This document shows, in pieces, positions 15,183 through 24,874 of a stretch of DNA of 33,087 bases. The stretch lies in assembly GCA_040881945.1 (NCBI GenBank), contig JBBECF010000080.1, positions 1-33,087 on the forward strand, given 5' to 3'. The number at the start of each line of letters is the position of its first letter. The first letter of the stretch is position 1. A program made the translations under genes and the position numbers. The DNA is from JBBECF01 sp040881945. Lineage in GTDB: Bacteria > Pseudomonadota > Alphaproteobacteria > Dongiales > Dongiaceae. The notes below the pieces were generated by a model. That model ran no database searches and was not told the origin of the DNA. It was given only the letters and a program-made list of their open reading frames with translations.

Positions 15183-17414
15183 ATGGACGGCATATCTCTG
15201 GAGCTGACGAGCCCGCGTCTGATGGAGATGCTCCCCGAAAGGGATGGCGGCCGCGAGTCATGGCGACGGCTGCGGCCGGCCCTGTTCGCCGGGTACGGCG
15301 ACCTCGGGACGCTGCGCTACGACTACCCCTTGGTCCTGGTCCGGAATGGCGCCGGCGATGCGTGCGCGCGGTCGCTTTCGGCCATCGTCGATGCCCTGCT
15401 TCGCGAGATCGTGCCGCCGGGCCCGCGCGGCGAGGGTTTCCGCCGGCAGCTTCTTCGCCTGGAAACCGAGATCCGCGCGCTCGTCGCGCGCGAAACGAAG
15501 GGATCGCTCTCGCGGTATTGGCGGCTGGCCGAAGCCGAACTGCTCGCGGGCCGCGATGCCACCGACCGCGGGCCGCTCGCCGCCAACCTCGACTTGGCCC
15601 GCGAGAGGCTCGGCGTCGACGGCGAGGTCATCGACTGCGATGCCGAGACGCCGGTCAGGTTTCTCGTCCATGCCTGGACCACGATTCATGCGGCCAAGGC
15701 CAAGGCGTTCCGCAAGCGGGTCGAGGGACTCATCCTGAAGCTGTCGGACATCCTGAAGGCCGACTTCATGAAATCGGACCGGGCGCACAGCCCCGAGCTC
15801 CTGCGGTCCTCCATCGGCACCGCCTTCGAGTCGGCCTTCGACTTCAATGCGATGTCGCGGCTGCTGGTCGAGGGGTCGCCGCACGGCCTGTTGAGCGACG
15901 ACCGGCGGCGGCGGATCGAGGCGGTGCTCCTGGTGCTCCAGTCGCAACGGTTCTATGCCCCGGGCCGCGCCTCGGGGCCGCGGCCGGGACAGGTCGATCC
16001 CTATGCCTTCATCTTCGACAACTGCGCCGCCGCTCTGGACGCCTTTCGGGACCGCCTGCCGCAGATCGTGGACCTTATCAAGGCCGTCAGCATCGCGGAG
16101 TTGGAGATCGAGAACCGCTACCGGGCCGCGCTGCACGACGCGTTCTTCGCCCGGTTCGACGAGAGCGCAGTGGCGGAGCACGACCTGGCGCTGTTCCCGT
16201 CGTACCTCGTCTGCCTGCACGACGGCCGGAGCGACGCCGCGGAGATGGCACGGGCCTTCGAGGCTCTGGCGTCGGGGCTCCCGGTAAAGGTCCTCATCCA
16301 GACCGACGACATCCTCGGCGACCCGTCGCCCGAACCGCCGCGCGCCGCCTTCGGCGGAGGCAGCGCGCGGCTCGCCGCCATGGCCCTTGGCATCAACAAC
16401 GCCTACGTGTTCCAAGGGGCCAGCTCCAGTCTCCCCCGGTCGCAGGAGCGAGTCCTCAAGGGGCTGGCCTTTGCGGGCCCGGCGCTGTTCAGCATTTTCT
16501 CCGGCGCGACCAAGAGCGTGTCGGTCGTGCCGCCGTACTTGCTGGCGGCGGCGGCGACGGAATCGCGTGCCTTTCCGACCTTCGTTTACGATCCCGCGGC
16601 GGGTCCCGACTGGGCGACGCGCTTTCACATCGGCGACAATCCGCAGGCCGAGACCGATTGGCCGGTGCACACACTCCGCTATGAAGACGAGGACCACCAG
16701 CGGGTCACGGAGACCGTGGCGTTCACGCAGGTCGATTTCGCGGTCTGCGATGCGCGGTATGCGAAGCACTGCGTGCCGGCCAGCCGCAGCAAGTGGTCCG
16801 ACGCCATGGCCCCGGCCGGCGAATGCCTGGGGCGCGAAAGCCGAAGCGACCCCGATCGGATTCCCTATGTCTGGACGGTCGGCGGCGACGGCCGCCTTCG
16901 TCGGACCGTCGTCGATGATCGAATGATCGACGCGGCGCGCCGCTGCAACCAGACCTGGCGCAGCTTGCAGGAGCTGGGCGGCATCAACAATTCCCACGCC
17001 CGGCGGCAGCTCGAGCAGGCGCGGCAGGCCTGGGAGCGGGAACAGGACCGCGAGCCTGAGGGGTCGCGCCGCCGGGACGACCCCCGGCCGGCGGCCTCGG
17101 CCGAAGCGCCGCCGGCGGTCGCGGCCGAGGCCGAGCCCGCTTCCGCCGCGGCGGCGCCGATCGCGCCGGACGAGCCCTCCATCGAGACCGCTCGCTGCAC
17201 GACCTGCAACGAATGCACCCAGATCAACGGCAGGATGTTCAAGTACGACGAAAACATGCAGGCCTACATCGCCGACCCCGACGCGGGCACCTATCGACAG
17301 CTCGTCGAGGCGGCCGAGTGCTGCCAGGTCAGCATTATCCACCCCGGCAAGCCGCGCCATCCCGACGAGCCCAACCTTGGCGAGCTGATCGCCCGCGCCA
17401 CGCCCTTTAACTGA
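15183..17414 (+). CDS. Large protein with degenerate PFOR thiamine-like domain and C-terminal ferredoxin
   Basis: This 743-residue protein has no ready family name. Residues ~1-320 are mostly helical and unrecognised. From ~345 to 540 the order of segments (SYLVCLHDG; VKVLIQTDDI; LAAMALGINNAYVFQGASSS; GPALFSIFSG; AFPTFVYDPAAGPDW) resembles the C-terminal thiamine domain of pyruvate:ferredoxin oxidoreductase (NifJ), but no GDG...N thiamine motif is seen. A charged, Ala/Pro-rich linker (~623-671) leads to a ferredoxin domain with C672-x2-C675-x2-C678 and C713 or C714, one [4Fe-4S]. As last gene of the Nfn/Kor operon it probably docks with or passes electrons from KorAB; that is inference. The ATG at 15183 has AAGGACG upstream. 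Confidence 0.75.
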   Translation: MDGISLELTSPRLMEMLPERDGGRESWRRLRPALFAGYGDLGTLRYDYPLVLVRNGAGDACARSLSAIVDALLREIVPPGPRGEGFRRQLLRLETEIRALVARETKGSLSRYWRLAEAELLAGRDATDRGPLAANLDLARERLGVDGEVIDCDAETPVRFLVHAWTTIHAAKAKAFRKRVEGLILKLSDILKADFMKSDRAHSPELLRSSIGTAFESAFDFNAMSRLLVEGSPHGLLSDDRRRRIEAVLLVLQSQRFYAPGRASGPRPGQVDPYAFIFDNCAAALDAFRDRLPQIVDLIKAVSIAELEIENRYRAALHDAFFARFDESAVAEHDLALFPSYLVCLHDGRSDAAEMARAFEALASGLPVKVLIQTDDILGDPSPEPPRAAFGGGSARLAAMALGINNAYVFQGASSSLPRSQERVLKGLAFAGPALFSIFSGATKSVSVVPPYLLAAAATESRAFPTFVYDPAAGPDWATRFHIGDNPQAETDWPVHTLRYEDEDHQRVTETVAFTQVDFAVCDARYAKHCVPASRSKWSDAMAPAGECLGRESRSDPDRIPYVWTVGGDGRLRRTVVDDRMIDAARRCNQTWRSLQELGGINNSHARRQLEQARQAWEREQDREPEGSRRRDDPRPAASAEAPPAVAAEAEPASAAAAPIAPDEPSIETARCTTCNECTQINGRMFKYDENMQAYIADPDAGTYRQLVEAAECCQVSIIHPGKPRHPDEPNLGELIARATPFN

Positions 17415-17484
17415 GCCGGCGTCGCGCCACCTTGACGGACACGACCCGCCACGGTGACCTGGCGATCCGAAACCGGTGCGGCGG

Positions 17485-17558
17485 TGGTTGGGGGACGTGG
17501 ATTCGAACCACGGTTAACGGAGTCAGAGTCCGTTGTCCTACCGCTAGACGATCCCCCA
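17485..17558 (-). tRNA. tRNA-Gln (anticodon CUG)
   Basis: The 74-nt cloverleaf includes the encoded CCA. The acceptor stem is TGGGGGA (17558-17552) paired with TCCCCCA (17495-17489), then A and CCA. The D arm is GTCTAGCGGTAGGAC, and the anticodon stem ACGGA/TCCGT surrounds loop CTCTGAC with anticodon CTG. The T arm is CGTGG-TTCGAAT-CCACG. The U1-A72 acceptor pair is typical of bacterial tRNA-Gln. Its 3' end faces the Nfn/Kor operon. Confidence 0.95.
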
Positions 17559-17688
17559 GCGAGGGCCGGACCTCGGGCCCGGCGACGGGGTGGGGAATCT
17601 AGGGCGCGGGGCGGCGCGGTTCAACCTCTTTCCCGCCGCGGTTCCGGCGCGGCGCGGGCCTTGGATTTCGCCGTATCTTGCCTGTAGG

Positions 17689-18816
17689 ATGCGGCGAAAC
17701 GCGGGATCCGCGGGCCGCCCTCGCGGCCGGCGCCGGAACGGAGTTGCTTTTTTGGGTCCATTGGACAGATCGCACGGCCCCAACGGGGCGTGGCGCAACG
17801 GCGACGGCAACGGCACGTTCGCGGCGCTCGACCTGGGCACCAACAACTGCCGCCTGCTCATCGCCCGTCCCGTGGACGGCGGGTTCCGCGTCATCGACGC
17901 CTTCTCGCGCATCGTGCGACTGGGCGAAGGGTTGTCCGCGACCGGCCATCTGTCGGTGGCGGCCATGGAGCGCACCATCGAGGCGCTCAAGGTTTGCGCC
18001 GGCAAGATGCGCCGGCGCGGCGTGACCCACGCGCGCAGCGTCGCCACCGAGGCGTGCCGGCGCGCCGGCAATTGCAACAGCTTCGTCGGGCGGGTGCGCG
18101 CGGAGACGGGCATCGAGATCGAAATCATCTCGACCGGCGAGGAGGCGCAACTCGCCTTCAAGGGTTGCGCCCCGCTGCTCGACCTGACGCGGCCGCGGGC
18201 GCTCGCCTTCGACATCGGCGGCGGCTCGACCGAACTCGGTTGGCTCGCGCTCGGCCCCGGGCAGGCGGCCGAGCTGCGCGCCTGGCTGTCGATCCCGATC
18301 GGCGTGGTGACGCTTTCCGAGCGCTATGGCAGCGCCCGCATGCCGCCGGAAATCTACGAGTCGATGGTCGAGGAGGTGGTGGCGCTGCTGCGCCCGTTCG
18401 AGGCCGCCAACGACATCGCCGCCGACATCGCCGCGGGCGCCGTGCAGATGATCGGCAGCTCCGGCACCGTGACGACGCTGGCCGGCATCCATCTCGACCT
18501 GCCGCGCTACGACCGCCGGGTGGTCGACGGCTGCCACCTGGACTTCTCCGAGATCCGCGCTGTCAGCCGGCGCCTCGCCGCCATGAGCTGCGACGAGCGC
18601 GCCGCCAACGCCTGCGTCGGCCACGAACGCGCCGATCTCGTCGTTGCCGGCTGCGCCATTCTCGAGGCGATCTGCACGCTGTGGCCGGTCGGTCGGGTGC
18701 GGGTCGCCGACCGCGGCGTGCGCGAAGGCATCCTGCTCGGCCTCATGCACAGCGTGGCGACCGTGGCGGGGGGCCGGCGCAGCGGCACCCGGCCGGGCGG
18801 CCGATCGCGCCCGTGA
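17689..18816 (+). CDS. Ppx/GppA family phosphatase
   Basis: This 375-residue protein of the exopolyphosphatase/guanosine pentaphosphate phosphatase family has an actin-like ATPase fold. Motifs are AALDLGTNNCRLLIA (phosphate 1), ISTGEEAQLAFKG, AFDIGGGSTELGW (phosphate 2) and MIGSSGTVTTLAGIHL. It probably acts on polyphosphate or pppGpp; the substrate cannot be settled from sequence. The first ~50 residues from ATG 17689 are basic and low in complexity and this ATG lacks a good ribosome site. A TTG about 20 codons downstream, preceded by GGAG, is a realistic alternative start. The TGA stop overlaps the GTG of rlmE (GTGA), so the two are translationally coupled. Confidence 0.85.
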   Translation: MRRNAGSAGRPRGRRRNGVAFLGPLDRSHGPNGAWRNGDGNGTFAALDLGTNNCRLLIARPVDGGFRVIDAFSRIVRLGEGLSATGHLSVAAMERTIEALKVCAGKMRRRGVTHARSVATEACRRAGNCNSFVGRVRAETGIEIEIISTGEEAQLAFKGCAPLLDLTRPRALAFDIGGGSTELGWLALGPGQAAELRAWLSIPIGVVTLSERYGSARMPPEIYESMVEEVVALLRPFEAANDIAADIAAGAVQMIGSSGTVTTLAGIHLDLPRYDRRVVDGCHLDFSEIRAVSRRLAAMSCDERAANACVGHERADLVVAGCAILEAICTLWPVGRVRVADRGVREGILLGLMHSVATVAGGRRSGTRPGGRSRP

Positions 18817-19532
18817 CGCGGCGCGGCCGCGACGGCGGACGGACGGGCGGCGGCAAGGGCACGGGCGGGCGCGGCCTCGCCGTGCGGGTGACGACTGCGG
18901 CCAAGCGCCGGCCGTCCTCGACGCGCTGGCTCGCGCGCCAGCTCAACGACCCCTATGTCGCCGAGGCGCAGCGGCTCGGCTACCGCTCGCGCGCCGCCTT
19001 CAAGCTGGAACAGCTCGACGACCGCTTCCGCATCCTCGGCGCCGGCAAGCGCGTGGTCGACCTTGGCGCCGCCCCGGGCGGCTGGACGCAGGTCGCGGTG
19101 CAGCGGGTCACCCCGCCCGGCCGCGCGGCGGGACGGGTGGTGGCGGTCGATCTGCTGCCGATGGATCCGGTGCCCGGCGCGGTCGTGCTGCGTCACGATT
19201 CCCTGGCGCCCGACGCGCCGGCGCTGATCGCGGCCGCGCTCGGCGGGCGCGCCGACGTCGTGCTCAGCGACATGGCGGCGCCGGCGACCGGCCACGCCGG
19301 CACCGACCACCTGCGCGTCATGGCTCTGGCCGAGGCGGCTTTCGCCTTCGCCGCCGGGGCGCTGGCGCCCGGCGGCGCCTTCATCGTCAAGGTGCTGCGC
19401 GGCGGCGCCGAGGCGGAGCTGCTGGCGGCGCTGAAGCGCGATTTCGTCGTCGTCCGCCACGTCAAGCCGCCGGCCAGCCGCAGCGATTCGGCCGAGGTCT
19501 ATCTCGTCGCCACCGGCTTCCGCGGCGCCTAG
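18813..19532 (+). CDS. rlmE: 23S rRNA (uridine-2'-O)-methyltransferase RlmE (FtsJ/RrmJ)
   Basis: This SAM-dependent enzyme methylates the 2'-O of U2552 (E. coli numbering) in the 23S A-loop. The protein is 239 residues, with a basic Gly-rich N-terminal extension. The SAM motif is VVDLGAAPGGWTQVA. The K-D-K-E catalytic tetrad can be read in RAAFKLEQLD, SDMAAPATGH, FIVKVLRGG and SDSAEVYLVA. Pairing with a ppx/gppA gene in this order is common in alphaproteobacteria. The start is GTG 18813, overlapping the previous stop. The TAG stop lies inside a 12-mer shared with the palindromic repeat near 540. Confidence 0.93.
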   Translation: MTRRGRDGGRTGGGKGTGGRGLAVRVTTAAKRRPSSTRWLARQLNDPYVAEAQRLGYRSRAAFKLEQLDDRFRILGAGKRVVDLGAAPGGWTQVAVQRVTPPGRAAGRVVAVDLLPMDPVPGAVVLRHDSLAPDAPALIAAALGGRADVVLSDMAAPATGHAGTDHLRVMALAEAAFAFAAGALAPGGAFIVKVLRGGAEAELLAALKRDFVVVRHVKPPASRSDSAEVYLVATGFRGA

Positions 19533-19614
19533 TGTCCTGCTCCAGCTCTCCCACAGAAGAAACAGGCACAGACACGGGGCGGCGCGGAGCCTGGGGCAAG
19601 AGCAGGCCGTGACG
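19529..19614 (+). repeat. Probable relative of the CTAGTG palindromic repeat
   Basis: CTAGTGTCCTGC (19529-19540) is identical to the inverted end of the second element at 534-545, in the same orientation relative to the preceding gene's stop codon. A partner arm GAGCAGGCC-GTGAC (about 19600-19614) gives stem pairing with CCTGCTC. The interior differs from the 424-545 elements, so relatedness beyond the end sequence is uncertain. Confidence 0.5.
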
Positions 19615-19665
19615 GGAGCACGACAAGCTCCCTTGGCGTCACCTGGGCGCGTCGATATTTTAGAC

Positions 19666-19821
19666 TTATCGTCTGTTGTTGGAGAGTACGTACTTGGCGA
19701 GCGCGACGACGCCGAGAACGACAAGCACAACGACAAGCGTTCCGCCGCCCCACCCCATGCCCCACATCGTCGAGCCGCCCCACATCGTCGAGCCGCCGCC
19801 GTCCACTATTCCATTCATCAT
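19666..19821 (-). CDS. Small single-span membrane protein, 51 aa
   Basis: This 51-residue product begins MMNGIVDGGG. It has a doubled STMWGG/STMWGM motif (encoded by an 18-bp tandem repeat) and a hydrophobic helix LVVVLVVLGVVALAKYVL, and ends in a basic tail SNNRR. The start is chosen at ATG 19821 because AGGAG is then 6 bp upstream; two codons earlier another ATG abuts the AGGAG directly. It lies 84 bp downstream of the Met-rich periplasmic gene on the same strand, so they may be one transcript. A bulged hairpin (about 19608-19642) follows without a T-tract. I know no function. Confidence 0.6.
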   Translation of the reverse strand: MMNGIVDGGGSTMWGGSTMWGMGWGGGTLVVVLVVLGVVALAKYVLSNNRR

Positions 19822-19905
19822 CGTCATCTCCTGATGCGTCCGAGGGCATAATCGCCCGTTCGCTCGCCCGTCGCCTCTTTCCGAACTCGATCGCCTGGCG
19901 CGGCG

Positions 19906-20292
19906 CTACGTGGCGGGCGCCATCATAAGCTGGTGTTGCCGCATCATCTGCTCCATCATCTGCTGCATCATGTCCATGCGCTGCTGCATCATCTGCATCT
20001 GCGGGGCGACGTTGGGATCCATAGCGGCGCCTCCTTGAGTCTGCCCCATCATTCCGCCCTGACCCATCATGCCGCGCATGGCGGCCATCTGCTCCTGCAT
20101 CATTGTCATATGCTCGGCCATGAGCTTCTGCCGCTCGGCGGGAGTCTTCGCCTGCTGCGCCTGGTCCATCATCGTTTGCATTTGCTCGAAACGCTGCTGC
20201 ATTTGTTCTGGCGTGACATGGTTGGCCGCATAGGCCGCGGGAACGGCAAGCGCCATGAATGCGGCGGCGGTAAGAAGACGGTAACGTCTCAT
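19906..20292 (-). CDS. Met/Gln-rich periplasmic protein
   Basis: This 128-residue protein has a clear signal peptide (MRRYRLLTAAAFMALAVPAAYA, cut before ANHVTP). The mature part is helical and very rich in Met and Gln (for example QMQMMQQRMDMMQQMMEQMM, then RQHQLMM). Methionine-rich periplasmic proteins often bind Cu(I) or Ag(I), and a copper role is plausible, but no copper gene adjoins it. ATG 20292 has AGGAAGG upstream. It is divergent from the DUF6134-like gene across 258 bp. Confidence 0.75.
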   Translation of the reverse strand: MRRYRLLTAAAFMALAVPAAYAANHVTPEQMQQRFEQMQTMMDQAQQAKTPAERQKLMAEHMTMMQEQMAAMRGMMGQGGMMGQTQGGAAMDPNVAPQMQMMQQRMDMMQQMMEQMMRQHQLMMAPAT

Positions 20293-20550
20293 GATCGACC
20301 TTCCTGTGTTGGGGGCAGTGACGTTGGCCGGGCATCGTAGCCCGCGAGCTTTTCGTCAAGAGGATACGAGTAGCGGATCGACGGACGATTCACCGTTCAG
20401 AATTGAACATGCGGCGCTTGGGGATATGCGATAGTGGGGATGACGCCCCCGCGATCCAATGACTGGCGGTGGGCAGGAACTCAGCTCCGGACGTTTCCAT
20501 TCGGCGGGCGTCGACGGGTGGCGCTGCGTGAGAACGGATTGGAACGGTGG

Positions 20551-21234
20551 ATGACCCGAGGCACAACTCAGCGCCGGCGCCGCGTTCGTTCGGGGGCGGC
20601 GATTTCGGCCGTGTTGCTCGCGATGGCCGTCGCGCCTGTTTCCACGTCCGATGCCGGCCAGCCCGTGCCGCAGAATCTCGAATTCGATATCGTGCATGAC
20701 GGCGGTGTGGTCGGGCACCACCGGATCACCTTCCGCGAGGATGGCGACGAACTCGTCGTTCGGAGCGACATCGCGATCGACGTCAAGATGCTGCTCTTCA
20801 CCGTCTTTCGCTACCAGCAGACGCGCGAGGAGGTGTGGCGGGACGGTAGGCTCATTGCGTTTGCCAGCACCGCCGACGACGACGGCACGCCCTACGACAT
20901 CACGGGCGAGGCCCGGCCGGACGGAATCCACGTGACCTCGGGGACGGAGACCTGGATCCTGCCGGCCGACTCCCTGCCGGCGAGCTATTGGAATATCTCC
21001 ATGGTAACCGGGACGGGCCCTCTCGTCGACGCGCAGAGCGGCAGTATGCTCGACGCGAAGGTTGTAAAGGTCGGGCCGGAGACGATAAGGGCGGACGGCA
21101 AGGAGGTCGCCACGACCCGTTACAAGCTCGGAGCCGAGCGCCCGCGCCACCTGTGGTACGATGCGACCGGGCGCTTGGTGAAGATGCGCGCGGTCGGCCG
21201 TAACGGCTCGGCCATTGATTGGGTGCTGAAGTAG
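20551..21234 (+). CDS. DUF6134-like secreted protein
   Basis: This 227-residue protein has a basic N-terminus and a hydrophobic signal (SGAAISAVLLAMAVAPVSTSDAG). The mature domain is beta-rich: LEFDIVHDGGVVGHHRITFR, IAIDVKMLLFTVFRYQQTREEVWRDGRLIAF, then RYKLGAERPRHLWYDATGRLVKM. This pattern, an extracytoplasmic beta barrel with terminal WYDxxGxLVK, matches what I recall of DUF6134. No function is known to me. ATG 20551 is preceded by GGAACGGTGG. The frame is open further upstream, but those codons would bury the signal peptide. Confidence 0.7.
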   Translation: MTRGTTQRRRRVRSGAAISAVLLAMAVAPVSTSDAGQPVPQNLEFDIVHDGGVVGHHRITFREDGDELVVRSDIAIDVKMLLFTVFRYQQTREEVWRDGRLIAFASTADDDGTPYDITGEARPDGIHVTSGTETWILPADSLPASYWNISMVTGTGPLVDAQSGSMLDAKVVKVGPETIRADGKEVATTRYKLGAERPRHLWYDATGRLVKMRAVGRNGSAIDWVLK

Positions 21235-21254
21235 CGGCGGGCGCCACCTCCATT

Positions 21255-21363
21255 GTCATCGCCGGGGTTGACCCGGCGATCCGCGGATCAGCCGGTGAGA
21301 TCGTTAACAGTGGCGCCAAGGCATGCCGTGTCCAGCGCAACCGAGAGCACTTCGCCGGGTCAA
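21255..21363. repeat. Inverted pair of REP-like sequences between convergent genes
   Basis: The left unit has the hairpin CGCCGGG-GTTGA-CCCGGCG (21260-21278). The right unit at 21352-21363 is the exact reverse complement of its TTGACCCGGCGA (21268-21279). GTCATCGCCGGGNTTGACCCGGCGATCC is a familiar dispersed repeat in alphaproteobacterial genomes. The units lie in the gap between the ends of the DUF6134-like and FGGY kinase genes. Confidence 0.7.
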
Positions 21364-21420
21364 GCCCGCGCCGGTCCGACACTCTCGCCGACAGGGCCGC
21401 GATCGCGTCCGCCGTCCTGC

Positions 21421-22905
21421 TCAACTCGCCGGCGGCGACGCCCGGAACATCGGCTTCAGGGCGGCGAACAGGCGGCGATAGCGACCGTAGGCGTCGGCAT
21501 AGGCCGCCGCGTTCGCCGGGTCCGGGTCGACCCTGTCGGCCACGGCATCGACCAGGCGCGCCGCCGCCGCCAGATCGGCGACCCGCCCGCCGGCCACGGC
21601 CGCCAGCATGCCGGCGCCGACCGCGGCGGCGTCGGCGACGCGCGCGCGTTCCACCGGCAGCCCGGTCGCGTCGGCGCGGATCCGCGCCCACAGCGCGCTC
21701 CGCGCGCCGCCGCCGAGCAGGCGCACGCGCTCGACCGCCACGCCCATGGCGCGCAGCCGGCCGGTCACGTCCTTGAGGCCGAAGGCGGTGCCTTCGAGGA
21801 CGGCGCGGGCGAGATGGCCGGGGCCGTGCGACGGCGTCAGGCCGTAGAAGCAGCCGCGCGCCTCGGCGATCCATTCCGGGGTCATGGCGCCGGTCAGCGC
21901 CGGCAGGAAAACCAGGCCGTCGCTGCCCGCCGGCGCGGCGGCGGCGAGCCGGTCGAAGGCGGCGACGTCGGCGATGCCGAGCAGCCCGCGCAGCCATTCC
22001 AGCGCGCCGCCGCTGACCCAGCCGGGGTTCTCGATGAAATACAGGCCGGAGCCGGGGAAGCGATGCGTCTCGACCAGGCCGGTCGAGTCGATCAGCGGCC
22101 GCGGGTCGAGGGCGCCGACCACCTCGGCGGTGCCGAGCACGTTGACGACGGTGCCCGGTTCGACGACGCCGCCGCCGAGCGGCGCCGCGAAGTCGTCGCC
22201 GGTGCCGACCGCGACCGGCACGCCCTGGGGCAGGCCGGTGAGCGCGCTGCCGGCGTGGCTGAGCCCGCCGGCCGCCTCGTCGCCGCGGCGCAAGGCCGGC
22301 AGCAGTTCCCGGCGCAGGCCGAAGGCGGCGAGCAGGTCGTCGGCGAAATCGCCTTCCGCCAGGTCGTAGACCAGGGTGGTCGACGCGAGCCCGTGGTCGA
22401 TCGCCCGCGCCCCGGTCAGCCGTTCGACCAGGTAGTCGACCGGCTGGTGGAAGGCGGCGATCGCCCGCCCGCCCGGCGGATGGTCGAGCAGCCAGCGCAT
22501 CTTTGCCGCCATATGCGTGCCGTCGAGATTGACGCCGGTGCGCCGGCGCAGGGTGTCGGGCGAAAGCCGGGCGCGCACGGCGGCCAGCGCGGCGTCGGCG
22601 CGGCGGTCCATCCAGATCAGGCACGGCCCCAGCGGCCGGCCGTCGCCATCGACCGGCACGCAGCCGTCGAGCTGACCGGCGATGCCGAGGGCGGCCACGG
22701 CGCCCGGCGCGCAGCCGGCGGCGTCGAGGGCGTCGGCGATCGCCGGGCCGAGCGCAGCCTCCCAACGGTGCACGTCCTGCTCGGCCCAGCCGGGGCGCGG
22801 GAAGGCGACGGGATAGCCGCGGCGCCCGGCGCCGCGCACTTGCAGCCGGTCGTCGAGGACGACCGCCTTCAGGCTCTGGCTGCCGACATCGACCCCGACG
22901 ATCAT
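21421..22905 (-). CDS. FGGY-family carbohydrate kinase (xylulokinase-like)
   Basis: This 494-residue sugar/polyol kinase of the XylB (COG1070) group has two actin-like domains. The N-terminal phosphate loop is IVGVDVGSQSLKAVVLDD, with ALGIAGQLDG and CLIWMDRRAD following. The C-terminal domain has VAVGTGDDFAAPLGGG (catalytic Asp candidate), LEGTAFGLKDV and VRLLGGGARSALWARIRAD. It is not glycerol kinase, which is encoded at 31709, so its substrate is probably another polyol or ketose. It lies downstream of glpV on the same strand, but a strong terminator intervenes, so it depends on read-through or a promoter of its own. ATG 22905 has no strong ribosome site. Confidence 0.85.
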   Translation of the reverse strand: MIVGVDVGSQSLKAVVLDDRLQVRGAGRRGYPVAFPRPGWAEQDVHRWEAALGPAIADALDAAGCAPGAVAALGIAGQLDGCVPVDGDGRPLGPCLIWMDRRADAALAAVRARLSPDTLRRRTGVNLDGTHMAAKMRWLLDHPPGGRAIAAFHQPVDYLVERLTGARAIDHGLASTTLVYDLAEGDFADDLLAAFGLRRELLPALRRGDEAAGGLSHAGSALTGLPQGVPVAVGTGDDFAAPLGGGVVEPGTVVNVLGTAEVVGALDPRPLIDSTGLVETHRFPGSGLYFIENPGWVSGGALEWLRGLLGIADVAAFDRLAAAAPAGSDGLVFLPALTGAMTPEWIAEARGCFYGLTPSHGPGHLARAVLEGTAFGLKDVTGRLRAMGVAVERVRLLGGGARSALWARIRADATGLPVERARVADAAAVGAGMLAAVAGGRVADLAAAARLVDAVADRVDPDPANAAAYADAYGRYRRLFAALKPMFRASPPAS

Positions 22906-22974
22906 CGTGAGGTTCGCCGTATCACCATTGGCACGTCCCCGAACACGCGCTTCGCGGCGCCGTCGAAAAGAACC

Positions 22975-23008
22975 AAAAAAAGGGAGGCGGCGCAACGCGC
23001 CACCTCCC
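22975..23008 (-). terminator. Rho-independent terminator after glpV
   Basis: On the minus strand, GGGAGGTGGCGC pairs with GCGCCGCCTCCC around a 3-nt GTT loop (one T-G wobble), followed at once by seven T. It starts about 25 bp after the glpV stop and ends the importer operon ahead of the FGGY kinase. Confidence 0.9.
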
Positions 23009-23032
23009 CATGCAAGATTCGGGTCGCCGAGC

Positions 23033-24790
<1,758 letters not shown>

Positions 24791-24833
24791 TGTTGCCCTC
24801 CCATTGCCGGCTTTCCTAGTTCCCAAGAATTTA

Positions 24834-24871
24834 CCGACGGACGGAAAGCCCCTAGTCCGTCGGTCCGTCGG
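24834..24871. repeat. Inverted and direct repeats upstream of glpV
   Basis: CCGACGGAC (24834-24842) is inverted against two direct copies of GTCCGTCGG (24855-24863 and 24863-24871). A transcript of the minus strand can fold a 9-bp stem in two alternative ways, just before the glpV ribosome site. No T-tract follows. Confidence 0.6.
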
Positions 24872-24874
24872 GCG

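Noticed and set aside
9354..17558. An integrated island anchored at the 3' end of tRNA-Gln
   Set aside because: The operon lies on the correct side of the tRNA 3' end, but I found no repeated tRNA tail at the other side and no integrase, and operon composition matches the chromosome.
19608..19642. Terminator after the small membrane protein gene
   Set aside because: A bulged hairpin (GTGAC...GGGAGC with its complement) is present, but no T-tract follows on the minus strand.
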